The translations under genes and the position numbers were made by a program. From Allosediminivita pacifica (GTDB lineage: Bacteria > Pseudomonadota > Alphaproteobacteria > Rhodobacterales > Rhodobacteraceae), in contig NZ_QBKN01000003.1 of the NCBI RefSeq assembly GCF_003054175.1, forward strand, positions 1 through 64,000: DNA of 64,000 nt, in the 5' to 3' direction. Numbering within the stretch: position 1 is the stretch's first letter; each line of letters starts with the position of its first letter. Below the pieces are notes generated by a model. It saw only the letters and a program-made list of their open reading frames with translations, did not search any database and was not told the DNA's origin. Of the stretch, positions 42,168 through 51,418 are shown one piece after another.

Positions 42168-43081
42168 CGGTCCGCCCCCTTCTCCCAGGGGAGGCTTTCG
42201 CGGCCGAGCATCTCGCGCAGCCGGGCCATCTCGTCCGCGAAAAGATCGTGCAGGCCTTCTGCCGTTTCCGGACGCATCGGCGGGATTTCCTTGCCGACCT
42301 GGACGCTGTTGGCCTTGAGGACGCGCGAGACCGGCGAGGTTGCCTTGATCCGTGCAAGCACGCTTTCAAGCCCGCGCCGGCGCATGCAGTCGCCCCCCGC
42401 GCGAAGCCCGCCGCGCAGCCAGGGCAGCCGCGCCCGGTCGCTTTCGTTGCGGCGTTCGTGCAGGATCGCGCTGTCGAAATCCGCGTCCACCCCGAGGAAC
42501 CGGAACAACCGGCGGGCAGAGGCGCCCGCGTCCGCCGAAATCTCCTCGGCAAAGAGCACCAGCATCTGATCCTCGGGAAAGACTTCGCGCCATCGCGCGA
42601 GATGCGTGGCATAGAGGCCCTGCTCGACGTAGGACGGGTTGTTTCTCATGCCGGTCTCGAAATCCACTGGGTCGATGTGACCCTTGATGATCTCGTGCAG
42701 GTGGTTCGAAAAAGCACGCTTCACCGGGTCCCGCAGCAGCAGAACGACCTTGAGGTCCGGGTTGTAGGCATGCGCGCGCCCGGGCGCCCGCGGATCGTGA
42801 AAGTACGAGGGCGAACTCTCGAACATCAGGGCACCGCCATCGCTGCGGTCGAAGTGGCTTTCATACCAGCGGTACCCCCGGTCGAAGAAGTAGCTGAAGA
42901 AGTCGAGTTCCTTGTCGGCGCTGACCCCGACCTGCGGGTGAGAGCCCGCGACGGAATGGATCCAGGAAGAAGCACACTTCTGCGCCCCGATCCCGATGGC
43001 ACCGACAAGAGGGGGCTTTGCCCCGATCCTCGAGACGGACATGCAGGTCATTGCGCGCGCGGAAAAAGTTTCGATGGTCAT
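42164..43081 (-). CDS. Sulfotransferase family protein (third of three)
   Basis: 305 residues from ATG 43081 (GGAGC upstream); an in-frame extension to 43438 is low-complexity basic sequence and is rejected. The PAPS-binding loop is GAIGIGAQKCASSWIH near 27-42, the QKCGTT-like form of heparan-sulfate-type sulfotransferases. VVLLLRDPVKRAFSNHLHEI near 130-150 is the 3'-phosphate motif and DKELDFFS is the substrate-side block. This class sulfates polysaccharides. It is in a two-gene operon with a glycosyltransferase. Confidence 0.88.
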   Translation of the reverse strand: MTIETFSARAMTCMSVSRIGAKPPLVGAIGIGAQKCASSWIHSVAGSHPQVGVSADKELDFFSYFFDRGYRWYESHFDRSDGGALMFESSPSYFHDPRAPGRAHAYNPDLKVVLLLRDPVKRAFSNHLHEIIKGHIDPVDFETGMRNNPSYVEQGLYATHLARWREVFPEDQMLVLFAEEISADAGASARRLFRFLGVDADFDSAILHERRNESDRARLPWLRGGLRAGGDCMRRRGLESVLARIKATSPVSRVLKANSVQVGKEIPPMRPETAEGLHDLFADEMARLREMLGRESLPWEKGADR

Positions 43082-43889
43082 TTGCTCACGGAGCTCCTGC
43101 CCTTCCAATGAATTTTCTTGAAATAAGATCGATCTCTGCCGCCAGGCACATGGCTTCGACCGAACAATGAGGCCGACACCACCTGACGTCTTCATCATGC
43201 GAAAAAGATCGCGTGCTGGCAATCGAATGTGGCCCTGGCGTGCTGGCTGAGCCCTAGACCGCCCGCGTTGGTGGCTTTTGGGGCACCGGTTCGAGCTCTG
43301 AGCTGCCGGCCCGGGTTTCGGCTGCTTGCGCGGGAAATGCCCCACGATTCTGATCAGGATCAGATACCTTCTCTCCCCTGCGACACCAACGAGCAGCAGA
43401 ACCCCAATAATGTCAGGATAGGGCGATCTTCTATTCAACCATAAGCGGCAGACACCATTGTCGAAACAACCTTAATATCATCACCGGACGCGGCTTCATC
43501 CGGAACGATTGCCAGGAGCCCTGCGATAGCGATCCTGGTCACGCGAGCCAATTGGCGGTTTATGGATAATGCACTGGGCCTTTCTCATTGGACTGCCTGA
43601 TTCTGCCCGATTTTTGTACTCATGCCGAGATGACAGGCGGCACTCGCAGCGGGACCTTCGCAGGCCTACCCGCGACGGCACAGGACTGTTTCGCAAAGCC
43701 GCCCCAACCATCTTTTGGCCTTGACTTTGCGGCACCCAGGGCGCCAAAATGATATAGATAATTTAGTTTTCGTTATTGAATATCTCATTTCCGCCCGCCG
43801 ATATTTCGGGCGATTCTTGCCAAAGGCAGGTGCATTTTTTCCGGGGTTTTGTCCGACCGCGCCCTGCATTTAGATAAGATCGTATTGCC
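43082..43889. other. Long intergenic region before the exoA-like gene
   Basis: 808 bases between divergent genes, noticeably richer in A and T than the flanks, especially 43370-43470 and 43740-43885. Small leftward frames exist but lack ribosome sites and do not look protein-coding. Two modest inverted repeats are visible: CCAGGA/TCCTGG (43511-43537) and CGCCCG/CGGGCG around 43794-43812. Probably long leaders and promoters, or a lost gene. GGGCGCCAAAATGA (43739-43752) echoes the exoY-like start region but has no frame after it. Confidence 0.5.
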
Positions 43890-44945
43890 ATGAACAGTTT
43901 TGTCGAATTCAGCCGGGATATCATCGAAGCCGAGAAGCTGATGATATCCACGTTTTCCGTAAGACCCGACGAAGTTCTCGTCGTCATTCCTGCCCTGAAC
44001 GAAGCCACCCATATCGAGGCCTGCATCCGGTCGATCATCGAGTCCGACCCATTCTGCGAGGGCGTCAAGATCGCCGTCGCAGACGGTGGCAGTACCGATG
44101 GGACCCAGGCCATTGTTGACCGGATGACGCGCGAGTTTCCGAACATTCGCCTCGTCGATAACCCCGACAAAGTACAATCCGCCGGTATCAACAAGGCTGT
44201 TTCCGTTGTGGCGGACAAGCGGACACAGATCATCGTGCGCTGCGACGCCCATGCGGTCTATCCCGAGGGCTACGTGCGCCGCGTCGTCGAGACCTTCGCA
44301 GCGCATCCCGAGGCAGGGTCGGTGGTGGGCGTCCTCGACTCCCAGGGCGAGAACTGCTTCCAGCGGGCCAGCTCGTGGATCGTCGACACGCCCCTCGGCT
44401 CTGGCGGCTCCGCGCACCGTGGCGGGACCGAGTCCGGCTGGGTCGATCACGGCCACCACGCCGGTTTCCGGATCGAGTGGTTCCGGCACATCGGGGGCTA
44501 CGACGCGTCCTTCTCGCACAACGAAGACGCCGAATACGATCACAGGCTCGGGCTTGCCGGCGGTCGGGTCTGGCTCGATGCGGGGCTGCGCACCGACTAC
44601 GTGATGCGCCCGACGCCACGGGGGCTCTGGCTGCAGTACTGGCGGTACGGTCGCGGCCGCGCCCGGACCATCCTGAAGCACCGCATGAAGCCGAGACTGC
44701 GCCAGATGGTCCCGGCCGTGTCGCTTGCGATCCAGCTTCTGTGCCTTCTGGTCGCCCTCGCATGGCCGCCCGCGCTGGGTATTCCGGTCTTCTACTTCGG
44801 TGCCCTCGTGGCGACCTCGGTGGTCGCCGCCTACCAGATGCGCAGTGCCTGCGGGCTTTGGGCGGGTGTCGCCGAATTCATCATCCACAACGCCTGGGCC
44901 ACGGGTTTCCTGTGGCAGCTTGCGAAAGGTCACCGCGGGAAATGA
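43890..44945 (+). CDS. exoA: ExoA-like glycosyltransferase family 2
   Basis: 351 residues. GT-A domain: VLVVIPALNEATHIEACIRSII, VAVADGGSTDGT-type loop (KIAVADGGSTDGTQA), RCDAHAVYPEGYV holding the DxD-equivalent, and HHAGFRIEWFRHIGGYDASF with HNEDAEYDHRL. C-terminal hydrophobic segments (about 275-335) anchor it in the membrane. These traits match ExoA, which adds the second sugar to the ExoY product in succinoglycan assembly, usually glucose in a beta-1,3 link. Its stop overlaps the next gene, an ExoM-like transferase. Confidence 0.88.
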   Translation: MNSFVEFSRDIIEAEKLMISTFSVRPDEVLVVIPALNEATHIEACIRSIIESDPFCEGVKIAVADGGSTDGTQAIVDRMTREFPNIRLVDNPDKVQSAGINKAVSVVADKRTQIIVRCDAHAVYPEGYVRRVVETFAAHPEAGSVVGVLDSQGENCFQRASSWIVDTPLGSGGSAHRGGTESGWVDHGHHAGFRIEWFRHIGGYDASFSHNEDAEYDHRLGLAGGRVWLDAGLRTDYVMRPTPRGLWLQYWRYGRGRARTILKHRMKPRLRQMVPAVSLAIQLLCLLVALAWPPALGIPVFYFGALVATSVVAAYQMRSACGLWAGVAEFIIHNAWATGFLWQLAKGHRGK

Positions 44946-45847
44946 CGACTGTCGCGATTACGCTCTGCACCTTCCGCCGGCCCGGAGTGGCCGATACCCT
45001 TCGTTCGATCTTTTCGCTGGAGCTGCCCAAGGGGGTGGATCTGCGCGTCATCGTTGCCGACAACGACACCGCTGAAAGCGGCCGCGCGGCGGTGGAGGGG
45101 GCCGCAGCCGATGCCCCCTGCCCCGTCACCTACCTGCATGCTCCCGCCGGCAATATCTCGATCGCGCGGAACGCCGGGCTCGACCATGCCGGCGATGCCG
45201 ACTGGGTGGCCTTCCTGGACGATGACGAAGTCGCCGACCCCGAATGGCTCGCGCGGCTTCTGAACTGCGCGGCCGAAACCGGAAGCGACGCCGTCTTCGG
45301 CCCGTCCATCGCCGAATACGATCCCGGCGCGCCGGACTGGATGCGCAACGGCAGCTACCATTCCAACATCCCAGCATCCAACGCCGGCGACGTGATCACC
45401 GGCCACACCTGCAATGCGCTGGTACGCTGGAAGGGCAAGGCGTGGCGCGATATCCGGTTCGACCTGGAACGCGGCCGGTCGGGAGGAGAGGATACGGCCT
45501 ATTTCTTCTGGCTGCATCGCGCCGGTGCGCGCTTCGCGCTCTGCCCCGAGGCCGTCGTGCGCGAGGTGGTAGAACCGCAGCGCCTGTCACTGCGCTGGCT
45601 GGCCAAGCGCAAGTTCCGCTGCGGCCAGAGCTTCTCGGCCTCGGCCACCGGGCGCTCCTCCAAGCTGCGCCTCGCGGCGGCTGCTTCGGCCAAGGCCTCG
45701 GCCTGCGCACTCGGCGCGGCCGCCAACCTGCTTTCGGCCGAGCGCCGGAACTATTGGCTGCTCAGGGGCCTGCTGCACGCAGGCGTCGTCGCCGGCTGCT
45801 TCAACATCCGCCAAACCAACATCTACGGGCTCGGCGACGCGGGCTGA
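44942..45847 (+). CDS. exoM: ExoM-like glycosyltransferase family 2
   Basis: 301 residues; the ATG overlaps the ExoA-like stop by four bases. GT-A signatures: ITLCTFRRPGVADTLRSIF, LRVIVADNDTAESG, and WVAFLDDDEVADPEWL with the DxD. The block GNISIARNAGLDHA and the later GGEDTAYFFWLHRAGA match ExoM, which adds a beta-1,4 glucose in succinoglycan synthesis. The start at 44942 is required by the catalytic first strand; the longer frame is a shadow of exoA. A strong terminator follows. Confidence 0.87.
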   Translation: MTTVAITLCTFRRPGVADTLRSIFSLELPKGVDLRVIVADNDTAESGRAAVEGAAADAPCPVTYLHAPAGNISIARNAGLDHAGDADWVAFLDDDEVADPEWLARLLNCAAETGSDAVFGPSIAEYDPGAPDWMRNGSYHSNIPASNAGDVITGHTCNALVRWKGKAWRDIRFDLERGRSGGEDTAYFFWLHRAGARFALCPEAVVREVVEPQRLSLRWLAKRKFRCGQSFSASATGRSSKLRLAAAASAKASACALGAAANLLSAERRNYWLLRGLLHAGVVAGCFNIRQTNIYGLGDAG

Positions 45848-45875
45848 CCGCTCGGGCGCCTTAACTCGCAACACG

Positions 45876-45909
45876 CCGCCGCGGGCCGTCTTTCGACGAC
45901 CCGCGGCGG
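45876..45909. terminator. Strong hairpin terminator between convergent exo genes
   Basis: CCGCCGCGGG (45876-45885) pairs perfectly with CCCGCGGCGG (45900-45909) over a 14-base loop, followed on the plus strand by TTTCAC. It lies between the ExoM-like stop and the ExoP-like stop on the opposite strand, so it can serve both. Confidence 0.75.
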
Positions 45910-45917
45910 TTTCACGT

Positions 45918-48161
45918 TCAGTAGTAGGGCGAGAGATCGCGGTCCGGCACCATCGAGTAGACCGCGGTGCGACTGTAGGCATCCACGTCCACCAGACGGC
46001 CAATCGCGGCGCGAAGCTCGTCGACCTGGCTGCCGTGCGGAACGACCATCACGACCGAATCCGACAGCCGCAGGATCGGCTGCGCATCCGACACCTGCAG
46101 CAGCGGCGCAGTGTCGATCACGACGGTGCCGAAATGCGCCTTCAGCTTCTCGACCAGCTCCGGCAGCTCCGGCCCCAGCAACGAGCCGGTGGGATCGGTG
46201 GACCCGCGGCGCGAGGTGATGACGTTCAGGTCGGATTCGCGATCCTTCTGCACCACCGCCGAAAGATCGCAGGCCCCCTCGAGAAGGTCGTTAAGGGCAA
46301 GCGAGGTGTGCAGGTTCAGAAGCCGCGCAATGTCGCCGCGGCGCAGGTCGGCGTCGATCAGGACGCAGGAGCGCCCCATGCGCGAGATCGACCGCGCGAG
46401 GTTGATCGCCGTGGTGGTCTTGCCCGCGCCGGCCAGGGGCGACACGACCGAGACCACGTTCGGCGCCTTGGCCGGTGACGACAGCAACACCGTCGTTCGC
46501 AGCGACCTTATCGCCTCGCCCAGTGGAGACGGCACCGGGCGCAGCGCGACGCGAAGCGGATCCTTGCGCCGTGCGATGCTGCGGACCACAGGCATCGGCA
46601 CCACGTTGTAGGAGGGGAGAAGCGACTGTAGCTGCGTGGTCGAGGTCAGGCGCTTCTTGGAAAGGTGAAGCATGAAGACCAGCGCGACGCCGATGAAGAC
46701 CCCGGCGAACCCGCCCAGCCCGGCAGAGAGCTTCTTGTTCGGGGCAAAGGGTGCTGCCGGCGGATCGGCGTAGTCGATGATCTCCGCATCGCCTTCCTGC
46801 AGATCGACGATCTCGCGCGTTTCGGTGAACCGGTCGAGGAACGTCTCGTAGACCAGCCGCGCCGCGTTCTGCTCCCGCTCGAGTTGGGCGAGCTGCACTT
46901 CGCGTTCCGCCTGCGCAATCGCCCGCTCCTCAAGCGCCCGAAGCTCGTCGCCCAGGGCCGAACGGCGGGCGGCCGTCAGCTCGACCTCGCGGGCCTGATC
47001 GTCTCGTAGTCGCATGATCTCGTCGGTGAGCGCCGTTTCAAGGCGCTCGATCTCGGATTGCACGCTGGCCAGCTGCGGAATATCCTCTCCGAACTGCGAC
47101 CGCAGCCGGGTGGACCGCTCGCGCAGCTCGGCCAGGGTCGATTCCAGCCCGTCGATCACCGGCGAGGAGAACAGCCCGACCGTGGACAACGCGCCCTGCT
47201 CTTCGATCATCGCGTCGACGCCCCGCAAGTCCGAGGCCTGCTCGGCGTATTCCGCGGTGACCCCGCTCAGGCGGGTGGAGAGATCGCCGAGTTGCTGGTC
47301 AAGCTGCGACCGGTCGCCGAAACCTTCGGCGAGGTTCTGGTTGCGGAACTCGATGACCGCGCGCTCGCTGTCCTCCAGGCGGTTGCGCATCGACTCGAGG
47401 CGCCCTTCCAGCCCCGAGGTCACCCGGGACAGGATGCCGAAACGCCGGTCGATCTGGTCTTCCAAGTAGATGTCGACCAGCTTGTTGGGCACCGCCGCTG
47501 CAAGCATGCGGTCGTTCGAGATGAAGCGGATGTTGAGAAGGTTCGACCGGCCTTCCTGGCTCACCCGAAGGTTGGCAGACAGTTGGTCGACGTAGTCGGA
47601 CTGGTCGCCGAGGATCGTCTTGCCGGTCAGTGCGGCGGTCTCGATGGTCAGGTCCTCGGCCTCGTCGCCCCCGGCCGCTTCGGGCGCGGCGGCCTCGCCG
47701 GTCTGCCCGAGCAGCCCCTTGATGAAGCCCACGGCCACATCCGACGCCTGATCGACAAGGCCCGGCCCCTCGTCCTCGGGGCCCAGCGCCGGGTTGAAGT
47801 CGGGATGGTTTTCCAGCTCCAGCGCCTCGGTCACGCGCGACAGCATCCGCGCCGAGGTCAGGATGGCGATTTCACCGGACACCGCGGCATCGTCGAGCCT
47901 CAGGTCCGGGAACATCGCGCCCATGGCGTCGTCGACGCGGCTTTTCTGCCCCAGCAGAAGCTTGGCCGATGACGTGTAGGAGGGCGGCACCTGAAGGACG
48001 AGGATCACCGCGATCAGCGTGCCGACGAAGCCGGCGCCGGCGATGATCCACCAGCCCCGCTTGAGGATCCCGAAGATCTGGCCGAAATCCAGGACGATAT
48101 CCGTGTTCTTCTGCGTCAGGCGTAGAGGCTCCGTTCCCCGGGGGCCTATGATACTGTTCAT
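45918..48161 (-). CDS. exoP: ExoP-like polysaccharide co-polymerase fused to BY-kinase
   Basis: 747 residues. A Wzz-type domain has two transmembrane helices (about 38-58 and 450-470) bracketing a long periplasmic coiled coil (about 180-430, many Glu/Arg/Leu heptads). The cytosolic C-terminal kinase has a Walker A (SPLAGAGKTTTAINLA, near 574-589), Walker A' CVLIDADLRRGD, Walker B VVIDTAPLL, and terminal tyrosines ending SPYY. BY-kinases of this type set chain length and couple polymerisation to export. The Walker A reads GAGKT rather than the GEGKS of many BY-kinases. It is the last gene of a leftward operon (ExoF-like, GT2, GT2-like, epimerase, ExoP-like). Confidence 0.92.
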   Translation of the reverse strand: MNSIIGPRGTEPLRLTQKNTDIVLDFGQIFGILKRGWWIIAGAGFVGTLIAVILVLQVPPSYTSSAKLLLGQKSRVDDAMGAMFPDLRLDDAAVSGEIAILTSARMLSRVTEALELENHPDFNPALGPEDEGPGLVDQASDVAVGFIKGLLGQTGEAAAPEAAGGDEAEDLTIETAALTGKTILGDQSDYVDQLSANLRVSQEGRSNLLNIRFISNDRMLAAAVPNKLVDIYLEDQIDRRFGILSRVTSGLEGRLESMRNRLEDSERAVIEFRNQNLAEGFGDRSQLDQQLGDLSTRLSGVTAEYAEQASDLRGVDAMIEEQGALSTVGLFSSPVIDGLESTLAELRERSTRLRSQFGEDIPQLASVQSEIERLETALTDEIMRLRDDQAREVELTAARRSALGDELRALEERAIAQAEREVQLAQLEREQNAARLVYETFLDRFTETREIVDLQEGDAEIIDYADPPAAPFAPNKKLSAGLGGFAGVFIGVALVFMLHLSKKRLTSTTQLQSLLPSYNVVPMPVVRSIARRKDPLRVALRPVPSPLGEAIRSLRTTVLLSSPAKAPNVVSVVSPLAGAGKTTTAINLARSISRMGRSCVLIDADLRRGDIARLLNLHTSLALNDLLEGACDLSAVVQKDRESDLNVITSRRGSTDPTGSLLGPELPELVEKLKAHFGTVVIDTAPLLQVSDAQPILRLSDSVVMVVPHGSQVDELRAAIGRLVDVDAYSRTAVYSMVPDRDLSPYY

Positions 48162-48164
48162 GAC

Positions 48165-49184
48165 TTATGCCGCTCTGTGCGCGGGCCGCGGTTCGGGCAG
48201 GTCACCCGAGGCGCGGTAGGCCGCGATGATGTCCCGCACCTCGCCAGCGAAGTCCTGCCGCGGCTCGTAGCCAAGCATCCTGCGCGACTTGGAAATGTCG
48301 TAGGCACGGTTCTTGATGAAGAAGGCCACGCGCCGCCGGAAAAGCGGCGGCTCGATGCCAAAGGGTTTGCAGACGATCTCGGTCGCATGCGCCAGCGCCA
48401 TCATCGGCCCCACCGGCAGACGCAGGCTGGGCTCCGAGACGCCAAGCTGTGCCGCGATCTCGACGGCATTCTCGGCCAAGGTCATGTAGCGCTTGCCGCC
48501 GATCAGGAAGGCCTCGGCATTCAGATGCGTCGCCTCCATCGCAAGATGGAAGGCGCGCGCCACGTCGCGCACGTCGACCCAGTGGGTCAGCGCCTCGCCC
48601 TTGCCGACGTAGAAGAACCGGCCCTGCGCGATCAGGCGGAACATCTTGAGCGTCCGCTGATCTCCCGGCCCATAGACCATCGTGGGCCGCAGGGCGACGC
48701 CGCCGATCCGACCCTCGCGATAGGCCTCCATGGCAATCTGCTCGCCCTCGAGCTTCGTCACCTGGTAGATGTCGGTCGGCTTGAACGGATAGTCCTCGGC
48801 GGCGGGCGGATGGTCGATGTCGCTGTGGACCCCGTTGGTCGAGCAATGGATGAAACGCGGAACGCCGGCCGCGACCGCGGCGTCGATCATGTGGCGCACG
48901 CCGTCGGCGTTGATCGCGCGGAAGGTCTCTTCCGGAATGGCCGCCACCCGGAACACGGCGGCGATGTGGTAGACCCCCGCAACGCCGGCCACGGCGGGCG
49001 CTAGCGTCTCGGGCGCCTCGAGATCGGCGATGACCACCTCGTCGACGATCGGTCGCAGCGCCTCTGCCTGGGCCTCGGTCCGGACCATGGCCCGGACCCG
49101 GATGCCCTCGGACTTCAGATGATGCACGAGCGCGTTGCCGACAAAGCCCGCAGCGCCGGTCACGAGGAAGATGTCGTCTGCCAT
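48165..49184 (-). CDS. NAD-dependent sugar epimerase/dehydratase (extended SDR)
   Basis: 339 residues from ATG 49184. Rossmann motif VTGAAGFVG at 7-15; the catalytic tyrosine and lysine are in DIYQVTKLEGEQ; the active-site serine/threonine region is FIHCSTNGVHS. RPTMVYGPGDQRTLKMF is the substrate block of the extended SDR family, close to the 3-beta-HSD/dihydroflavonol reductase-like branch. It probably epimerises or reduces a nucleotide sugar used by the locus. Three bases separate it from the ExoP-like gene and four from the upstream GT2-like gene. Confidence 0.86.
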   Translation of the reverse strand: MADDIFLVTGAAGFVGNALVHHLKSEGIRVRAMVRTEAQAEALRPIVDEVVIADLEAPETLAPAVAGVAGVYHIAAVFRVAAIPEETFRAINADGVRHMIDAAVAAGVPRFIHCSTNGVHSDIDHPPAAEDYPFKPTDIYQVTKLEGEQIAMEAYREGRIGGVALRPTMVYGPGDQRTLKMFRLIAQGRFFYVGKGEALTHWVDVRDVARAFHLAMEATHLNAEAFLIGGKRYMTLAENAVEIAAQLGVSEPSLRLPVGPMMALAHATEIVCKPFGIEPPLFRRRVAFFIKNRAYDISKSRRMLGYEPRQDFAGEVRDIIAAYRASGDLPEPRPAHRAA

Positions 49185-49188
49185 CGGC

Positions 49189-50259
49189 CTACACCGTCGT
49201 GCCCTGAAGACGTCCCGGGCGAACATTGGCAGCGGGCGCCTTGTGCTCGCCACTGGCCTCGTGGATCTCGGATTCCGGCGGCTGCGGGCCGGTGATGATC
49301 TCGGCCACGTCATACTGCTTCAGCTTGCGCGCCCCGGAGAAGACGATGATCTCGCCCACCAGACCGATGGCGAGGATCTGCACCCCAAGCACCACCATCA
49401 TGACCGAGAAGATCAGCGCCGGCCGGTCGGCCAGAGCGGTGTCCCCGAAAAGCCGCGCACCGATGAGACCCAGCGTCAGGACTGCGCCAACAAGGAAGAT
49501 CGGAAGTCCGATCGCCCCGAAGAAGCGCAGCGGACGGCGCAGGAACTTCAGCACCACGAAAAGCGCCAGCGCGTCGAACAGCGCCCGCACGTGCCCGAGC
49601 GGCTTGAAGACATAGGGTGCGTCCTTGGCGGATTCGCCTGTCATGGGCCGCATCGCGGCCTCGCCGAGCCGATGGCCACGCTGCGCAGCGATCACGGGCA
49701 GGAAGTGCTGCCGGACACCGAAGGTCGCCGTATCCTCAAGCACGCTGCGTTTGACAAGTCGCGCACGGCAGAAGGGGTCCGAGGGGGCCGCGCCGAAAAG
49801 CCGGCCGAGCAAGCGGCCGAACAGGCCACGGCGCAGACCTTGCCAGCCGCCGGTCGGCCGGCCGGTCCGGCTCGCCGACACCATGTCCTTGCCCTCGAGT
49901 TCGGCAAAGAGCGCGGGAAGATCGGCGGGCTCCACCTGGGCCCAGCCGGGGAGGATCAGGACAAGGTCGCCGCTGCTGCGCCGCAGGCCCGTGGCCAGGG
50001 CCGCGTCCTCGCCACCCCAGGGGCGCTGCCCGATGACGGTCATCTCGGACCAGTCGCGCGACATGCGCTGCAGGATTCCGACCTGTTCACCATGCGCCGC
50101 GTTCACGATGGCAAGGACCTCGTAGGTCCGGCCAAGGGCATCGAGATGCGGCCTGTAGGTTTCGAGCGTCTCGCGGACGCCCTCCTTCTGATCGGTCGTC
50201 ACGAGAACGGTCAGCTGCGGCGTCTCCGCGCTTTCCTCCATATAATAGATGTCGGCCAT
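49189..50259 (-). CDS. GT2-like membrane protein with eroded catalytic motifs
   Basis: 356 residues. Layout matches dolichyl-phosphate-sugar synthase-like GT2 proteins: an N-terminal GT-A domain (about 15-225) and two C-terminal membrane helices (about 265-285 and 300-325, LIFSVMMVVLGVQILAIGLV). The neighbour at 50312 has VDDGSKDDT and MDGDLQNDP. Here the matching places read AIVNAAHGEQ and LPGWAQVEP, so both the nucleotide-binding aspartates and the DxD are lost. GQRPWGGEDAALATGL still marks the fold. It is probably a non-catalytic partner or scaffold of the adjacent GT2. AGAGG precedes the ATG. Confidence 0.78.
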   Translation of the reverse strand: MADIYYMEESAETPQLTVLVTTDQKEGVRETLETYRPHLDALGRTYEVLAIVNAAHGEQVGILQRMSRDWSEMTVIGQRPWGGEDAALATGLRRSSGDLVLILPGWAQVEPADLPALFAELEGKDMVSASRTGRPTGGWQGLRRGLFGRLLGRLFGAAPSDPFCRARLVKRSVLEDTATFGVRQHFLPVIAAQRGHRLGEAAMRPMTGESAKDAPYVFKPLGHVRALFDALALFVVLKFLRRPLRFFGAIGLPIFLVGAVLTLGLIGARLFGDTALADRPALIFSVMMVVLGVQILAIGLVGEIIVFSGARKLKQYDVAEIITGPQPPESEIHEASGEHKAPAANVRPGRLQGTTV

Positions 50260-50311
50260 GGATTACCTCTGGAAAACTATGGTGTGCCGGTCACCGGGAC
50301 CGGACGAAAAA

Positions 50312-51241
50312 TCAGTTCTGCCGCGACGTGAGGCGCGGGTTGCGGTCGGATTGAAATTGGAACGGAACGCTGGTCACGAGCCCCAGCAGGAGCAGGAACA
50401 CCGCGAGCGACGCGGTCAGCGCAGCCACTGTCATGGGCACGACGGCAGGCGTGGATGCCGGGATGGCCGCAATTGCCACCACGGCCGCGAGCGCCGCCAG
50501 GAAGGCGATGCCGCTGAAACGGGCCAGCGGACGCCGCGCAAAGACCAGCAGGGTCGTGATGACCATGAGGTCGAGCAACACCTTCAGCACCCGCGACAGC
50601 CCGTACTTGGACTCGCCGAACTGCCGGGCGTGGTGCCTGACGCCCACCTCGGCCACGCGCGCGCCCATCGGGATCGACATCGCCGGAATGAAACGGTGCA
50701 TGTCGGAATAGAGCGGCACCCGGCGGATCACCTCGGCGCGGTAGACCTTGAGCGAACAGCCGTTGTCGCGGATGGGCAGCCCCGTCGCTTTGCCGATCAG
50801 GTAGTTGGCGAGCTTGGACGGAAGCTTGCGCGACAGGAACTTGTCCTGCCGCTTGATGCGCCAGCCGACCACGAGATCATAGTCCTCGCCCAGCTTGTCG
50901 ACCATCATCGGAATGTCGGCAGGATCGTTCTGCAGGTCGCCGTCCATTGTGACGAGGAACCGTCCCCGCGCGTGATCGATCCCGGCCTGCATGGCCGAGG
51001 TCTGCCCCGCGTTGCGGCGAAACCGTACGACCATGACCCTCGGGTCGGCGGCGGCGATCGCGCGAAGTCTGGGGATCGTGTCGTCCTTGCTTCCATCATC
51101 GACGAGGACGATCTCGAAGCTGTAGCCGCTCGGCTCCAGCGCTGCGACGATGGCCTCGTGAAGGGGCCCGACGCTCTCTTCTTCATTGTAAATCGGAACA
51201 CAGACGGAAATATCCGGCTGAGCGGTCTCAAATGCGTTCAA
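50312..51241 (-). CDS. GT2 polyprenyl-phosphate sugar transferase (DPM1/ArnC-like)
   Basis: 309 residues from a TTG at 51241, chosen because GGGGGAAGG stands right before it; a GTG at 51268 lacks such a site. GT-A domain: SVCVPIYNEEESVGPLHEAI, IVLVDDGSKDDT, and FLVTMDGDLQNDPADIP. The RDNGCSLKVYRAEVI block is typical of undecaprenyl-phosphate sugar synthases (ArnC, GtrB). Two to three C-terminal helices (about 225-300) anchor it. It would load a sugar onto undecaprenyl phosphate for a periplasmic transferase such as the GT39-like protein at 39405. Confidence 0.88.
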   Translation of the reverse strand: MNAFETAQPDISVCVPIYNEEESVGPLHEAIVAALEPSGYSFEIVLVDDGSKDDTIPRLRAIAAADPRVMVVRFRRNAGQTSAMQAGIDHARGRFLVTMDGDLQNDPADIPMMVDKLGEDYDLVVGWRIKRQDKFLSRKLPSKLANYLIGKATGLPIRDNGCSLKVYRAEVIRRVPLYSDMHRFIPAMSIPMGARVAEVGVRHHARQFGESKYGLSRVLKVLLDLMVITTLLVFARRPLARFSGIAFLAALAAVVAIAAIPASTPAVVPMTVAALTASLAVFLLLLGLVTSVPFQFQSDRNPRLTSRQN

Positions 51242-51418
51242 CGCCCTTCCCCCGTTCGTGAAGCCCACGGTGAGGCGAAATAAATTACTTAAACAGTCAC
51301 GCGGTCAGAATATCACAGACCACCCCCATCAGGCGAGTTCGTCGGCCCGCCGTCAAGGTTTTACGGGATCGGTGCCCATTTTTTCGGACCGAAAGCCACG
51401 GAGCGGGGCGTCGCTGCC

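Noticed and set aside
43082-43889. Extended N-terminus of the third sulfotransferase and small genes in the gap
   Set aside because: The extension to 43438 is basic low-complexity sequence before a well-placed ATG at 43081; other small frames lack ribosome sites.
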